DNA from: Moniliella sp. 'wahieum'
Lineage: Eukaryota; Basidiomycota; Moniliellomycetes; Moniliellales; Moniliellaceae
DNA: 64,000 nucleotides
Assembly (NCBI GenBank): GCA_003971905.1
Contig: RSEE01000037.1
Span: 372,001-436,000 of the forward strand
Direction of reading: 5' to 3'
Part shown: piece after piece, positions 47,991 to 57,790 of the stretch
How positions within the stretch are numbered: the first letter of the stretch is position 1
Layout of the letters: each line of letters opens with the position of its first letter
Notes under the pieces: model-generated
What the model saw: only the letters and a program-made list of their open reading frames with translations
The model's database searches: none
Told to the model about the DNA's origin: nothing
Translations under genes and position numbers: made by a program

Positions 47991-48781
47991 AATGCGTCCT
48001 TTAAACCCGCGGAGACAAACTTGCAGCCCCAGTAGCCCGCTCTAGTCTTCCACAAGAATCTCATGCGATACTTTATAGATGTCTTCGCCATTGCCCACTT
48101 TGGGTACTGCACCATGAACCTTTAGAGGTAAGGACGAATGCGTTTTGCCTAGTTGTTTTTACCCTACTATACAGAAGTGGGCGCGGTGTGTTGTGGTGAA
48201 AACGATGGATCTGTGGGCGAGACGAAACGCACGCTAAACAATGGGCGATTGCGGACGTATGTGTCATCATCGACGCGAGGGAAAGACGGATGTGGAGGGC
48301 GTGCAACAAGGCTACTAGCCACTGGACTGACTCTGGCCGGTCGAAGACACATCCAATCAGACGCCTACAGTAACTGAATGTAGATAGCTTGGATAATCGA
48401 TAACGCCCACACTTTGCTTCACAAACCGTCCCAGGGTTCCACGAGTGCTAACAACGGAACAGGCTCCAAGCAATGCAATGCCGTATCGTACAATGGCTCT
48501 ATGCGCGACAGACAAGATCACAGCAACGCGTGTAGTGATCCGCGGGGAAATCAAATTCGAGTGCTGCGTCAAAGCAGCTGGAGTTCTGGTAGTCGTTCAG
48601 TCGGAGCAAAGAGAGGGATGGCAGGAAGAATTGTGGCTCGAGGAAGGCGTGCAAGAATGAGGACAGAAGAGTGATCTGTGATAAAATGATTTAGAGAGGC
48701 ACACCTGCCTACCCGGGTCAGACCCCAACATGTATGCACCACATGGCCGGGGATGATCGATGACCTCTAACATTTCCGACT
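47991..48781. other. Intergenic, no gene seen
   Basis: 5' flank of tRNA-Ile and 3' flank of PDX1. Small open frames only; no family resemblance. Confidence 0.55.
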
Positions 48782-49735
48782 TTACAGACCGTAGCCAGCA
48801 ATGACATCCTCGAATGTGGGCTTCAAAGAGTCCGCGTCGGAGCTGGAGTGGCGTCGGAGGCCGGAAGAGCAGAAGCTGCCGCTTTCTTGTGTCCTACTTC
48901 GACCAAGCCGCCAATGATGAGGGTGCGGAGGGCGGCCCAGTTAGCTGGAAAAAGATAAGGAACATGGTAAGGCCTTCTGCACAACATGAATAGGGAAAGA
49001 AATGCAAGAACATACCCCTTGAGGTGCAGTTGGCGCGTCCGCCTTGGCGGCTGCAGGTGCGGCGGGCACGTTCGGTGTAGCAGGGCTGGCCCCACCACCA
49101 TACGGGTAGCCACACCGCCGTGGGGAGGGGTATACGTGCCCGTGGGTGACGAGGCTTCTCCAACGTACGCAAGTACATCTCCCTTTGTCAAATGGCCATG
49201 AAGCCCCGTCCCCTTGATCTTGGGTCGTCAATATGCTTTTCGATGAGAAGACGAGCGACCGATGGCATATACGGCCCACCAACTGGCGAGTGCTCCTCGT
49301 CTCCTTAGCAGCAGGTGGCGCTGGGGAGGGAGGAGCGGGCGTTTCAGCAGAAGGGGGCGGCGGGTGTGGACCTTCATCCTTTGGAATCTCAATGTTGGAC
49401 AGGTCGTCTCCCTCTTCGGCAAGGAGAGCAATGGTTTGTCCGACCGGCACATCCTTGCTCCCGTTGGGAACAAGAATCTTGGCCAGAACACCATCCTCGG
49501 GCGCCTCAACGTCCATGGTGGCTTTGTCAGTCTCAATATCAAGCAGGACGTCGCCCTGGGAGTAAGACTGGCCCTCCTTGACCTTCCACTCTGCCAGACC
49601 GCCCTCGGTCATGGTCGGGCTCATGGCCGGCATAGCCATCTTGGTAATGGCTGCGCGCACCGCGGCTGCGTGAAATGCACGGGTGGCGATGCGTGGGGCC
49701 AAAGAGAGGCTGATGGCAGTGCGGGCAGCCAGCAT
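48782..49735 (-). CDS. PDX1: Pyruvate dehydrogenase complex protein X (E3-binding protein)
   Basis: Mitochondrial matrix protein that anchors dihydrolipoamide dehydrogenase (E3) to the PDH core. The N-terminus is a mitochondrial presequence (MLAARTAISLSLAPRIATRAFH). A lipoyl domain follows (MPAMSPTMTEGGLAEW, then DVLLDIETDKATMDVEAPEDG, with the lipoyl Lys in ETDKAT). After a Pro-rich linker comes the peripheral subunit-binding domain (PSVARLLIEKHIDDP, IKGTGLHGHLTKGDVLAYV). An intron lies at 48945-49015. The protein then ends with a short segment (SLKPTFEDVIAGYGL) and a stop at 48782-48784. The acetyltransferase catalytic domain with its HxxxDG motif is absent, which separates PDX1 from E2. 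Slips near 49260, 49200 and 48850. Confidence 0.85.
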
Positions 49736-50069
49736 TGGATCGATGGAAGGGGACGCGCAGGAAGAAGGGTGGTGGTGGTAATGGGGGGATGGGGCGAGTT
49801 GTGCGCACGGATCACCCACTGCCCCCACCCCCACCCTCTCGGCGTCGACTGCGACCAGCCACAGCCTGCCACAGCACTGGCGAGCCGTTGCGCCCAACGA
49901 GCGCCTGCGCCTCAGCTTTCCGCCCCGTGCGGTTACTAATTAAATGCAGCCGGCGGAAGTTACATAACCCAGCCTCACAGTAGTCCAGTGCCTGGGGGCG
50001 CTAGGGCGCTGTGACATGTGACGGGGTGGAGTTGATTTCCGTACCAAGTTGTCCGGTTGGATAGACAGA
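49736..50069. promoter_or_regulatory. PDX1-proximal half of the shared PDX1/HIS3 promoter
   Basis: A divergent promoter region now split by the LTR element. No coding sequence. The last five bases (ACAGA, 50065-50069) are the target-site duplication. Confidence 0.5.
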
Positions 50070-50308
50070 TGTTGGCCTAGGGAGCCGGAGGCGGCAGAAG
50101 GATGAGGAGAAGGTGATGGATTGGAGCCAGAGTTGGGTCTGGGTACAGAGGCATATATAGGAGGCTGGACTAGGCACAGGGACAGTGAGTCACACAGGAG
50201 AGAGTGCAGGGCACAGGGACAGTGACACGCAGGGACGTCAGCGTGGAAGCCGATGGAACCGAGGCGAACCTGGTCTACCGACTGGGAGCCAGAGGATCAC
50301 AGTCAACA
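50070..50308 (+). repeat. 5' LTR of the TRIM-like element
   Basis: 239 bp, TGTTG...CAACA. It contains TATATAGG (50154-50161) and a perfect TGAGTCA at 50186-50192. Orientation is assigned arbitrarily as plus from the TATA direction. Confidence 0.85.
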
Positions 50309-51210
50309 CCCCCGCTGGCCAGGGAACCCGGAGACATCGGTGTGGGATGAGCTCCTGCCAGTGGATGTAGAGGGAGGACTTGAGTGGCAACCGGGACGAA
50401 TGGCCTGGAGTTGTGCATGGCCACACGACTGGCCTAACCCCCGCTGTCCAGGATGACACCTGAACGAGCCGAGCGCTTGTGGTTGGTGTATTGTGCGACC
50501 GCCAGATGCTTGTAGAAGTCTTAGAAGTAAAGTAGTAGGGGTTGCGCCCCGAAGCGATTTGGTGGGCAAAAGTAAAAAGCACCAGTTATAGGTGTAGTGA
50601 AAGAAAATTGGAAACTTGGAGTAATGCGGTCCAAGGTCGTTGGCATCAAATTGGATGCGTTTGGTAGTTGTTTGGTTCCGCATGCCTGGTGCCAGTGGGG
50701 TCCATTGGGCATGGGAAATGAACGGGCGCTATGCGTCAACCGTCTTGATCTGTTTGGGTTTCTTTGTTGTTGAAAAAGAGGAGTGGAAGAAGTTGGGTGA
50801 CACCCCCCCCCATCCTTTCCCAGGTGCCCCGGATGAATTGGCAATCCGGGGCGTGTAGCCGTGGGTGGGGCACTTGATGAGCAGCACACCCCCGCTTTCT
50901 GCGATTCGCCTGCGCCGTTTTGTCGTTGGAGAATTTCGTCTCGTTGACGATACCCGACACGTTTTGTTCCGTCGTGTGTTGTCCCTAAAAATCATTGCCC
51001 CATCTGTGGGGACGAGTGTGCCGATGTGGCGGTAGTATGCCGATGTGGCGGTAGTATGCCGATTGTGGCGGTAAGGTGCCGATTGTGGGGGTGGTGTTGT
51101 TGGGCGGGAGGACGGGTGTGTCTTGTGGGCTTGGCGGCTTAGCTTGGGCTGTAGGCTTGGGGGTGGGCTTGCTTGAAGAGCGCTCCCCTTCGGGGGGATC
51201 AGATTGTAGT

Positions 51211-51451
51211 TGTTGGCCTAGGGAGCCGGACGGGCAGAAGGATGAGGAGAAGGTGATGGATTGGAGCCAGAGTGGGTCTGGGTACAGAGGCATCTATATA
51301 GGAGGCTGGACTAGGCACAGGGACAGTGAGTCACACAGGAGAAGAGTGCAGGGCACAGGGACAGTGACACGCAGGGACGTCAGCGTGGAAGCCGATGGAA
51401 CCGAGGCGAACCTGGTTCTACCGACTGGGAGCCAGAGGATCACAGTCAACA
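51211..51451 (+). repeat. 3' LTR of the TRIM-like element
   Basis: 241 bp, aligned end to end with the 5' LTR. Differences are about five short indel sites and no clear substitution. It carries TATATAGG near 51295-51302 and TGAGTCA at 51327-51333. Confidence 0.85.
51327..51333. promoter_or_regulatory. Gcn4/bZIP-type site in the 3' LTR
   Basis: TGAGTCA is the palindromic core bound by Gcn4-like bZIP factors. It lies 477 bp upstream of the HIS3 start codon. The same site is in the 5' LTR, 451 bp upstream of the PDX1 start codon on the other side. Confidence 0.5.
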
Positions 51452-51737
51452 ACAGATTTCCTCCCCCGCGTCTTATCCATTGTCGACCTTGAATCGTTGG
51501 CTCCTTTGGGCCTTCTTCGTCCCCTGCCAGCTGCTAACGTTGTGGCTTCGCTCAGATGATGGCACTTTCCATGTCGCTCGTGTCCCGCCTAGCTGCCTCT
51601 TCGGGCTTTGAATATGCGCCGTTACACAAGCTAACGAGATGCCGTGGCGAGGTGGTTCGGCATCGGAGGTGAAATGTTCATTTTCGGTGAATCCGAAGTG
51701 GTATTTCTGAACAGGACTTTTTTTCGTGTCCCGCTCA

Positions 51738-51743
51738 TATAAA
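51738..51743 (+). promoter_or_regulatory. TATA box of HIS3
   Basis: TATAAA, 67 bp before the ATG. HIS3's own core promoter therefore lies outside the transposon. Confidence 0.6.
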
Positions 51744-51809
51744 CTCGTTTCCGATGACTTGCGTGCTGTCGTCGCCACCATCTCCACAACCCTGTCCGGT
51801 TCCCCAGCC

Positions 51810-52483
51810 ATGTCTGCACCGACGCGCAAATTCGCCAGGCCACCATCCAGTGTGTGACGGGGGGGGAGACCAGCATTGATCTCACCCTCGCTCTCGACAC
51901 ATCCCTGCTCGCCCCAGACCATCTCTATTGCCACCGGAATCGGGTTCTTGGACCACATGCTCACTGCGCTCGCCAAACATGGCGGCATGTCCCTGACGCT
52001 GAAATGCAAGGGAGACCTGTGGGTTGACGACCACCACACTGCGGAGGACTGCGCAATTGCGTTGGGGCGAGGCGTTCAAAAGGCTCTCGGACTGTGCGCG
52101 GCATTGCTCGCTACGGCACGGCTTTGCCCCGCTTGACGAGGCGCTTTCCAGGGCGGTGCTGGACATTTCCGGGCGCGGATACTGTGTGTACGGACCTGCA
52201 CCTTCAGGGGAAAAGATTGGTGATCTGTCGACTGAGATGATCCCGCACGTGTTCCACTCGTTTGCAACAGCAGCACATGTGACCCTTCATGTGGAGTGTT
52301 GCGCGGGGAGAATGATCACCACCGTGCCGAATCGGCCTTCAAGGCAACTTGCGTGGCCATCAAGCAGGCCACCGCTCGCACTGGATCAACTGATGTTCCC
52401 AGCACTAAGGGTATGTATGCGCGCTTCGAGTTTCTTCATTCCCTCGAGCCGATGCTGACACTTGTGCTGTAGGTGTGCTATGA
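51810..52483 (+). CDS. HIS3: Imidazoleglycerol-phosphate dehydratase
   Basis: Dehydrates imidazole glycerol phosphate in histidine biosynthesis. Signatures: [17 protein letters not shown], the metal-binding [29 protein letters not shown], a [10 protein letters not shown] block and the second His pair ([13 protein letters not shown] once the frame is corrected). The C-terminus [11 protein letters not shown] is typical and is split by an intron at 52411-52472, with the stop at 52481-52483. The short N-terminus begins MSAPTR. At least six single-base slips (about 51825, 51915, 52065, 52090, 52120, 52293) interrupt one of the best-conserved enzymes in fungi. The metal ligands are all present when frames are followed. 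Confidence 0.95.
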
Positions 52484-52898
52484 GCCTGGCAAGTGAATGG
52501 TTGTTGTTGGGGGGGGGGGGGGGCAGCACCGACGTGGTGGGCGTTATTTACGTCGATCTGCTTCTGCTTTACGCCAAAATATGAGCCCCATAAGTCAAGG
52601 ATACTCATTCCATCTGTTCTTTTGGCAGTTCGCGTTTGTTATCATGCAAGACGAGATGCTTCGCCGCCATTCAGCGCCTGGTATAAATGACGAGGGAAGC
52701 AGTGGCTCAACAAGTGTAACCAATGACAGCAATTTACACGGGGGCTCATAAAAAGAACGCTTCAAAGGAGGAAACGATGAAGGTGGGGAGGGCAGGGTAT
52801 GGTGTTCATGCACTCATGGGTCAAAAGGCGAAGGCAGCCCCACTAGGTACTCATCGTACCCTCTGGTACCAACCAGGAGCCAAGAGCCCTAACGGTTA
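52484..52898. other. Intergenic between convergent HIS3 and a hypothetical gene
   Basis: Includes a long G run (about 52506-52523). 3' flanks only; no gene. Confidence 0.55.
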
Positions 52899-53836
52899 TT
52901 ATTGCGAATAGCTCATGTGCATCAACATCCGCTTCTGAACGACAGAGCCAAGACACAGTCAGTACCTTGGGCCAGAGCAAAACAGAGGACAAGACATACT
53001 GGGGTCCGACATAGATGGGTGCTGGCGGCAAAGCCGATGGGGGGCTGGACATTGTTCGTCTGGCCTGTAGTGTCTTATGGGAAGCATGTAGAAGCAAAAG
53101 GCAGGGACGAAGAGGAATTAGACGTTGGTGAGGGGGCCAGTGAGGAGGGGGGAATCAAGTCTTGGCTTAAGTGGTTGTTGTCTGGGTGCGGGGTCATGCC
53201 AATTGAAGAAGAGGTTCCGGGGGAAGACAGATGGCAGGGCGTAACCTCGCCAAAACTTCTCGGTGGTGGTTGGGACCAGGGATGAAGGTGATGTCCTCGC
53301 CCGTCCTGGGGAGAGGCCGGGTTGTAGGGAGAAGGAGTGGCGGCAGGAGTGGCGAGCGCAGCCGAAGCGGCCGGTCTGGAGAGGGTGGACCTGGAAGCTC
53401 GGGTTGGGCCCCCACTGTGGACTGCAGGGCTAGAATATGCATCTTCTTCGTGCAGGGCATGCAAGAGGTATAAACATTCGTCCAAGCGCGCCAAGGACCA
53501 GGGCGTAACGCCATCGGTTGGGTCCATCGGGTGGAGAAAAGGTGAATGGAGAGGGGTGGGGGCACACTGCGCGCCGCGATGCAAACGCTTGCCAAGCGGG
53601 AGAGAAGCAATCGAGTCGAGGGATAGGCCCGTGGAAGTGGCGCCACATCCCTCCGTGTCGACCTCGCCGAAGCCCCGCTTGCGTGCAGGAACGGGGGTTG
53701 GGGCGGGAGGTACCTGGTGCGGGATCATTGGTACCTGGGAGCGGGAGAGAGAGGGAGTGGGAGTGGGGGCCGGAGAGGGTGCAGGTGCAGGAGGAGCAAA
53801 CGCTGCGGCTGCGAGACGATGGCACCGTGCAGACAA
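52899..53836 (-). CDS. Hypothetical Ser/Pro-rich protein
   Basis: I do not recognise a family. The main frame (53836 to about 53090) begins with a Pro/Ala-rich stretch, then ARKRGFGEVDTEGCG, a short helical segment (LARLDECLYLLHALHEED) and Ser/Pro-rich DNA-binding-like disorder. After one frame slip near 53095 it continues as LPPAPIYVGPQYVLSSVLLWPK and, through a possible very short intron (52935-52965), ends KRMLMHMSYSQ. The conserved-looking end and splice sites favour a real gene. A regulator or scaffold is conceivable, without proof. Confidence 0.45.
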
Positions 53837-54879
53837 AAAAGAGGTGGCAGTGTGGATGCAGTGGGGTTGGGCCGGGCGGGGTGGGCCTGGTGGCTCGTGT
53901 TGGGGAGGGGGCAGGAGAGATGGAGGGGTGGTGGGGAGCCGATGGGGTCAGTCCGCCTGCTGCTGCCTTTGCATCATGGTACTGCTGGTACCCCCCGCGC
54001 TAGCAGCATGCCCCACCCACCATGAGTTCATGCCGTTCAACATTCATGCATCATGGCTGCGTATCGGACTAGGATGCTCACTAGTCACTAGTCACTGCGC
54101 TGACGCTCACGACAGCGTCACTGCTAGTACTCACTAGTCAGATGGCCAGCACTCCTCTCGTCGCTCCGTCTCATTGATACGTCCACGCTGGGGCGACATG
54201 AGTCGATGATTTGGATGCTCAATCAGTAATCAGCGACATTGGCAAACCTGGTGGGGATGGTCGATGGGCTGGATGGGCACGATGGCCTGGGAGGGCTTCG
54301 GAGTGAAGCAGCGCGGTGATCGGTGATCGGTGATTGAGCGCTGACGTTTCAAACCCAGCAGGTCTGTACTGGCCTAGTGCTCCTGAACAGAGGCACGGAG
54401 AGTTTGTATTTCATTTGTGAGCGCGCTGAGCCTCCGCGCTGAGATGCGGCCAACGCCACGTGCAGGTGACCTTGAGATACCAGGTGTGGCACGTGACTGT
54501 CACGGGACCCCATGCTGGCGCTGCTTGCGCTGGCACTTGTGGATGCCATGCGCCGTGCCGCGTCGTTTGACATTTGGGCGCCGCTTCGTTTGAAATTGGA
54601 TCGAGGTTTGCCGTCTGGAAATTTGACCGGGTAGTACGGCAGGGCGCATGCTCTGCACCATGCACCGGTCGCCTGGACTCGCTACCCAGCCAGTCTCTCT
54701 GCGCTCGTTCTCGCGTCACGCGTCATCGATCATCGATCATCTCCGAAGCGCAGAAACCCAACACGCATATTCACCGCTCCACAGACACGGAACGCTGCAA
54801 TGCAGAGTTGCAGGGGGGCACAGCCTATTAGCCGGTTTGAAGCAACGCTCGGTCCATTCATGCCATCCATACACAGATC
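53837..54879. other. Intergenic with palindromic heptads
   Basis: No gene. It includes CACTAGT heptads at 54079-54092, GATCGGT repeats at about 54318-54338 and the mixed array at 54717. Confidence 0.55.
54717..54737. repeat. Mixed palindromic heptad array
   Basis: Three consecutive heptads of C plus palindrome: ACGCGT (54718), then ATCGAT (54725 and 54732). Confidence 0.85.
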
Positions 54880-55365
54880 CACACCTCAATCGTTTCGCCC
54901 CATCGCGCATAGTTTGGCCAACAATCACCGGGCCTACCGCCGGGTCTGGCGGGGTCTGGCTGCGTACGGCCGGAGGGTGGTACATGAGAGCATTGCGACG
55001 CCTTTGCAACGCCGGGAGAAGGGGCTGCGTCGGCTGCTGGAACAAGCAGAACGCGACAAGAACGCCGAGTACCACAGGGACGCACCCGAGCGCCATTTTC
55101 CCCTTTGGTTTTGACGACGCGAGGATACTATGTCACCAAGACGGCGGGCAAGATGCTTGTGAGAGCTGGAAGGAATTAACGTTTAACTACTGAGTCTCAG
55201 AATTGAGTCTCAACATTCAATGGAGATGGTTCTCACTACGTTCACTGCTCGGATGTCTACCACGTTCATCCGTGTCCACACGCGCTACCTCGGGTATTAT
55301 GGGAACGGATGGTGGGCACCAGAGGGTCCGGATCTATTGACAATTCCCTAGTTCCTTAAACGGGG
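54880..55365 (+). mobile_element. Decayed retroelement protein fragment (copy A)
   Basis: The translation contains RRVVHESIATPLQRREKGL, LLEQAERDKNAEY and, in shifted frames, VLTTRGYY.TKTAGK, a WK segment and VHPCPHA/GNGW remnants. All of these match copy B on the opposite strand at 57164-57646. Internal stops and slips after about 55110 show decay. The block FFPLVLTTRGYxGTKTAGKxF followed by a Trp-rich segment resembles the C-terminal end of LINE-type reverse transcriptase polyproteins; that family assignment is inference. Confidence 0.45.
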
Positions 55366-55404
55366 TTGGCGCTAACAAGCAACACACGCCGGATGAACGG
55401 GTCG

Positions 55405-55544
55405 GTTTAGGCGCACAGGGCTTCTTTGTCCCAGCCTCAATTAAGCTCTGTCAACGATATGGTTACGGTATAGAGTTTAGGCGCAGCGTTTCCTTGTCCC
55501 AGCCTTAAGCTCGGTCAATGATATGATGACAGTATAGAGATACC
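55405..55544 (+). repeat. Retroelement 3' tail, tandem pair (copies A1, A2)
   Basis: Two head-to-tail copies (55405-55474 and 55475-55544) of a roughly 70-bp tail starting GTTTAGGCGCA, then GTCCCAGCC, AAGCTC, GTCAAYGATATG and ending in a TATAGAG. They follow copy A of the protein fragment and match the tails at 57045 (-) and 2195 (-). Confidence 0.65.
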
Positions 55545-57044
55545 CCCGCTTTTCATTATGTGAATCATTTCACCGTGCCCGATGCTACTGGCGGAGACAT
55601 GAGGATCGTGCAGTTAGCCCTCGTTGTCATGGGGTGAGTCCCGAGGTAGACCCCCACCCTGTTGGTTACGGGTACAAACCCTCGGACGGCCAATCGGCGC
55701 CACGTACGGTGTGTCCGGCCCGCAGATCCTGGTTGTGAACTCGGTGAACCGAGCGGGTGTAGAGGCGAGGGAGAGACCCTCTAGTTTTGGGGTGGCTGCC
55801 TGGGTGCCAAGGCCGCAGCTCAGTCCCTCCGAGGTGGGAGCAGCGTACATATAGGTCTTCAGGCCAGTTGAAGGAGTCCAGGAACTCCGTAGGTTAGCTG
55901 GGGTGTGTTACCACACTCGACGCGCTGTAATATAGACAGAATCAGACGGAGTCCTAACGAAGAGCAAGCGCTAAGTAGTACTGAGAGTTACGGCGGCTTT
56001 CAGTGTAACCGACGCGAGTCGTAAATTCGTAAGGGTGGAAGAAGATGGAAGGGCGAGAGAGGAATGGAAAGGTTAGAACGGGGGCAGGTGTATCAGGGTG
56101 AACAGGGTGATCATGTGTAACACGATGGTCGATAAGGACCCGTACGCAGCATCAAGCCTTGATGCCTCCGCCCAGTTTCGGACGCTTCCTGATGTCGCTA
56201 CGTTTTTGGAAGATGCGTTCCCGTGCCTAACCCCCATTGGAGCGACTAAGTCTACTTTTTCTCCAAAAGCACCGCCATATCCATAGGGGGATTACGAGCA
56301 TTTTTCTCGTATGCTCTCAACATGGTCATCGGGGTTGCCGCGTCGCTTGCTGTGGTTGTCTGGCGCTATATACCTTAAGGAATCGGCAGGGTCCCAGTTG
56401 GGAATCCAGTTGATCCACCAAGGTGTCGCTTACGGTATGCTCTGGGGCTGGGACTTAGTACCCACCCTTTCCATCACGGGCGGACTGCTCATGTGTGCCT
56501 CTGCGACTCGCTTGTGGTGCAAAGAAGAGCCAGCGGCCGTTCGCTGGCCCGCCCTCTCGCTTAGAGTCAGTGAAAGTTACAAAAACCTCTACCTTCTTGA
56601 CCTCTTCGCTGGCAGTGTTCTGCTTGTCTTCCTCTCTTCATTGGGTTTGCCTTTCATTCCGAGTGGGGCGTCGTGCGTGCCATCACACACAACATGGTGC
56701 TCGGTCGGAGTGCTTGCGCCATGGTTGCCGTCGGGTTCAAAGCGCGTTGGTCACAGCCTCTTCTCTTTTCTCGTCTTGCTCCTCTCCCTTTTCAACCTGA
56801 TGGCAGTCAACAACTTTTGGTCAGTCAAGATGAAACACCCCTGCTATGACTTTTGCGTTACGACTTTCGTAACTTTCTTCATTGTATAGGTGGTCTACTG
56901 CTATTGGCCACAGCATCGTTTCTCGTCCCTACTCGATTGACGAGAGCGAAACGGCAACGTAACAATAAGACACTCACCGGCGCTCACCTCGGATAGTGCA
57001 CATGGGGTTTCGTTCCCTTCGATCGTTGTCGATTTGTTCTGCGA
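55545..57044. other. Unassigned stretch inside the retroelement region
   Basis: Several unlinked open pieces: 55624-55854 (PIGATYGVSGPQILVVNSVN) and 56098-56286 (a Ser/Pro-rich piece). Between 56310 and 56880 hydrophobic segments occur in different frames (MVIGVAASLAVVVWRYIP, a LYLLDLFAGSVLLVFLSSLG piece and a VVRAITHNMVLGRSACAM piece). This could be a frame-broken membrane-protein gene or transposon debris. I cannot assign a family. Confidence 0.35.
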
Positions 57045-57125
57045 TGCCAATATAGTATGACCACGTCCATTTCATTGACAGAGCTTAAGGCTGGGACAGG
57101 GGGAACGCCACGTCTAAACCTAACC
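57045..57125 (-). repeat. Retroelement 3' tail (copy B)
   Basis: On the minus strand it follows the protein fragment at 57164 by about 40 bp and reads GTTTAGACGTGGCGTTC, then GTCCCAGCCTTAAGCTC and a GTCAATGAAATGG block. It has the same order as the tandem tails at 55405. Confidence 0.6.
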
Positions 57126-57163
57126 GTTCATCTTGCGGGGGTTACTTGGGGGCGCCACCAGGG

Positions 57164-57646
57164 TCAAGGGACCAGGGGGATCGCCAGGATATCAGGACCC
57201 TCCGGCTCACGCCATCCGGTCCCGTACCCTAGGAAGCGCGTGTGGACACGGAGGAACGTGGTTGACATCCGAGCGAGGAACCATTTCCACTGAGACTTAG
57301 TAGCCAACTCCTTCCAATGCGCGAACAACTTGCCCGCTGTCTTGGTGCCGCAGTATCCTCGCGTCGTCAAAACCAGGGGGAAAAACGGCTCTTGAGTGCG
57401 TCCCTGGTACTTGGCGTTCTTGTCGCATTCTGCTTGTTCAAGCATCCGAAGCAGCTCCTTCTCCCGCCGTTCCAAGGGGGTTGCGGTGCTCTCATGCACC
57501 ACCCTCCGGAACGCGCTCTGCGCCGCCAGTGATCCCGTGTCGCGCAGCGTGTGGTCTACCTCCATTCCTGATCCTCCGAGTGCTCCGGGCCCCATCACGC
57601 GGTAGTCGGTGCGCTGCGTCCTCTGTCTTCTCCCATCCTCGTCCAT
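57164..57646 (-). mobile_element. Retroelement protein fragment (copy B)
   Basis: An open frame of about 160 codons with RRVVHESTATPLERREKEL, RMLEQAECDKNAKYQ, FFPLVLTTRGYCGTKTAGKLF, HWKELATKSQWKWFLARMS and a C-terminal PEGPDILAIPLVP. It is the better-preserved partner of copy A and in opposite orientation. The end-to-tail order (protein, stop, about 40 bp, tail repeat) is the same in both copies, as expected for the 3' end of a non-LTR retroelement. Confidence 0.5.
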
Positions 57647-57790
57647 TATGACCTATAAAACATCTCTGGCAATTGTAAACTACTTCTTTGTGGTCTTGTC
57701 AGCACTGCCCATTCAACACTTGATCTTTGGACAAATAAGCATAGAATTTGAGATAATTCGCTGGGTTTGCGGCCTTGACCAATGATGAAC

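Larger units (their letters stand above)
50070..51451. mobile_element. Small non-autonomous LTR retrotransposon (TRIM-like)
   Basis: A complete element of 1382 bp bounded by two direct LTRs and a perfect 5-bp target duplication (ACAGA at 50065-50069 and 51452-51456). Each LTR starts TGTTG and ends CAACA. The internal region (50309-51210, about 900 bp) has no gag-pol-like frame in any register I can recognise. It contains short tandem repeats of a GTATGCCGATGTGGCG-like unit at about 51018-51085 and a G-rich segment (TTCGGGGGGATCAG) shortly before the 3' LTR that could serve as polypurine tract. No convincing tRNA primer site is visible after the 5' LTR. The LTRs differ only by a few small indels, so the insertion looks recent. 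Mobility would need proteins from elsewhere. Confidence 0.85.

Noticed and set aside
49736..51809. Autonomous retrotransposon between PDX1 and HIS3
   Set aside because: The internal region is only about 900 bp and has no recognisable gag, protease, integrase or reverse transcriptase.
51810..52483. Programmed ribosomal frameshifting in HIS3
   Set aside because: At least six slips in one short gene, in changing directions and without shared slippery sites, cannot be programmed.
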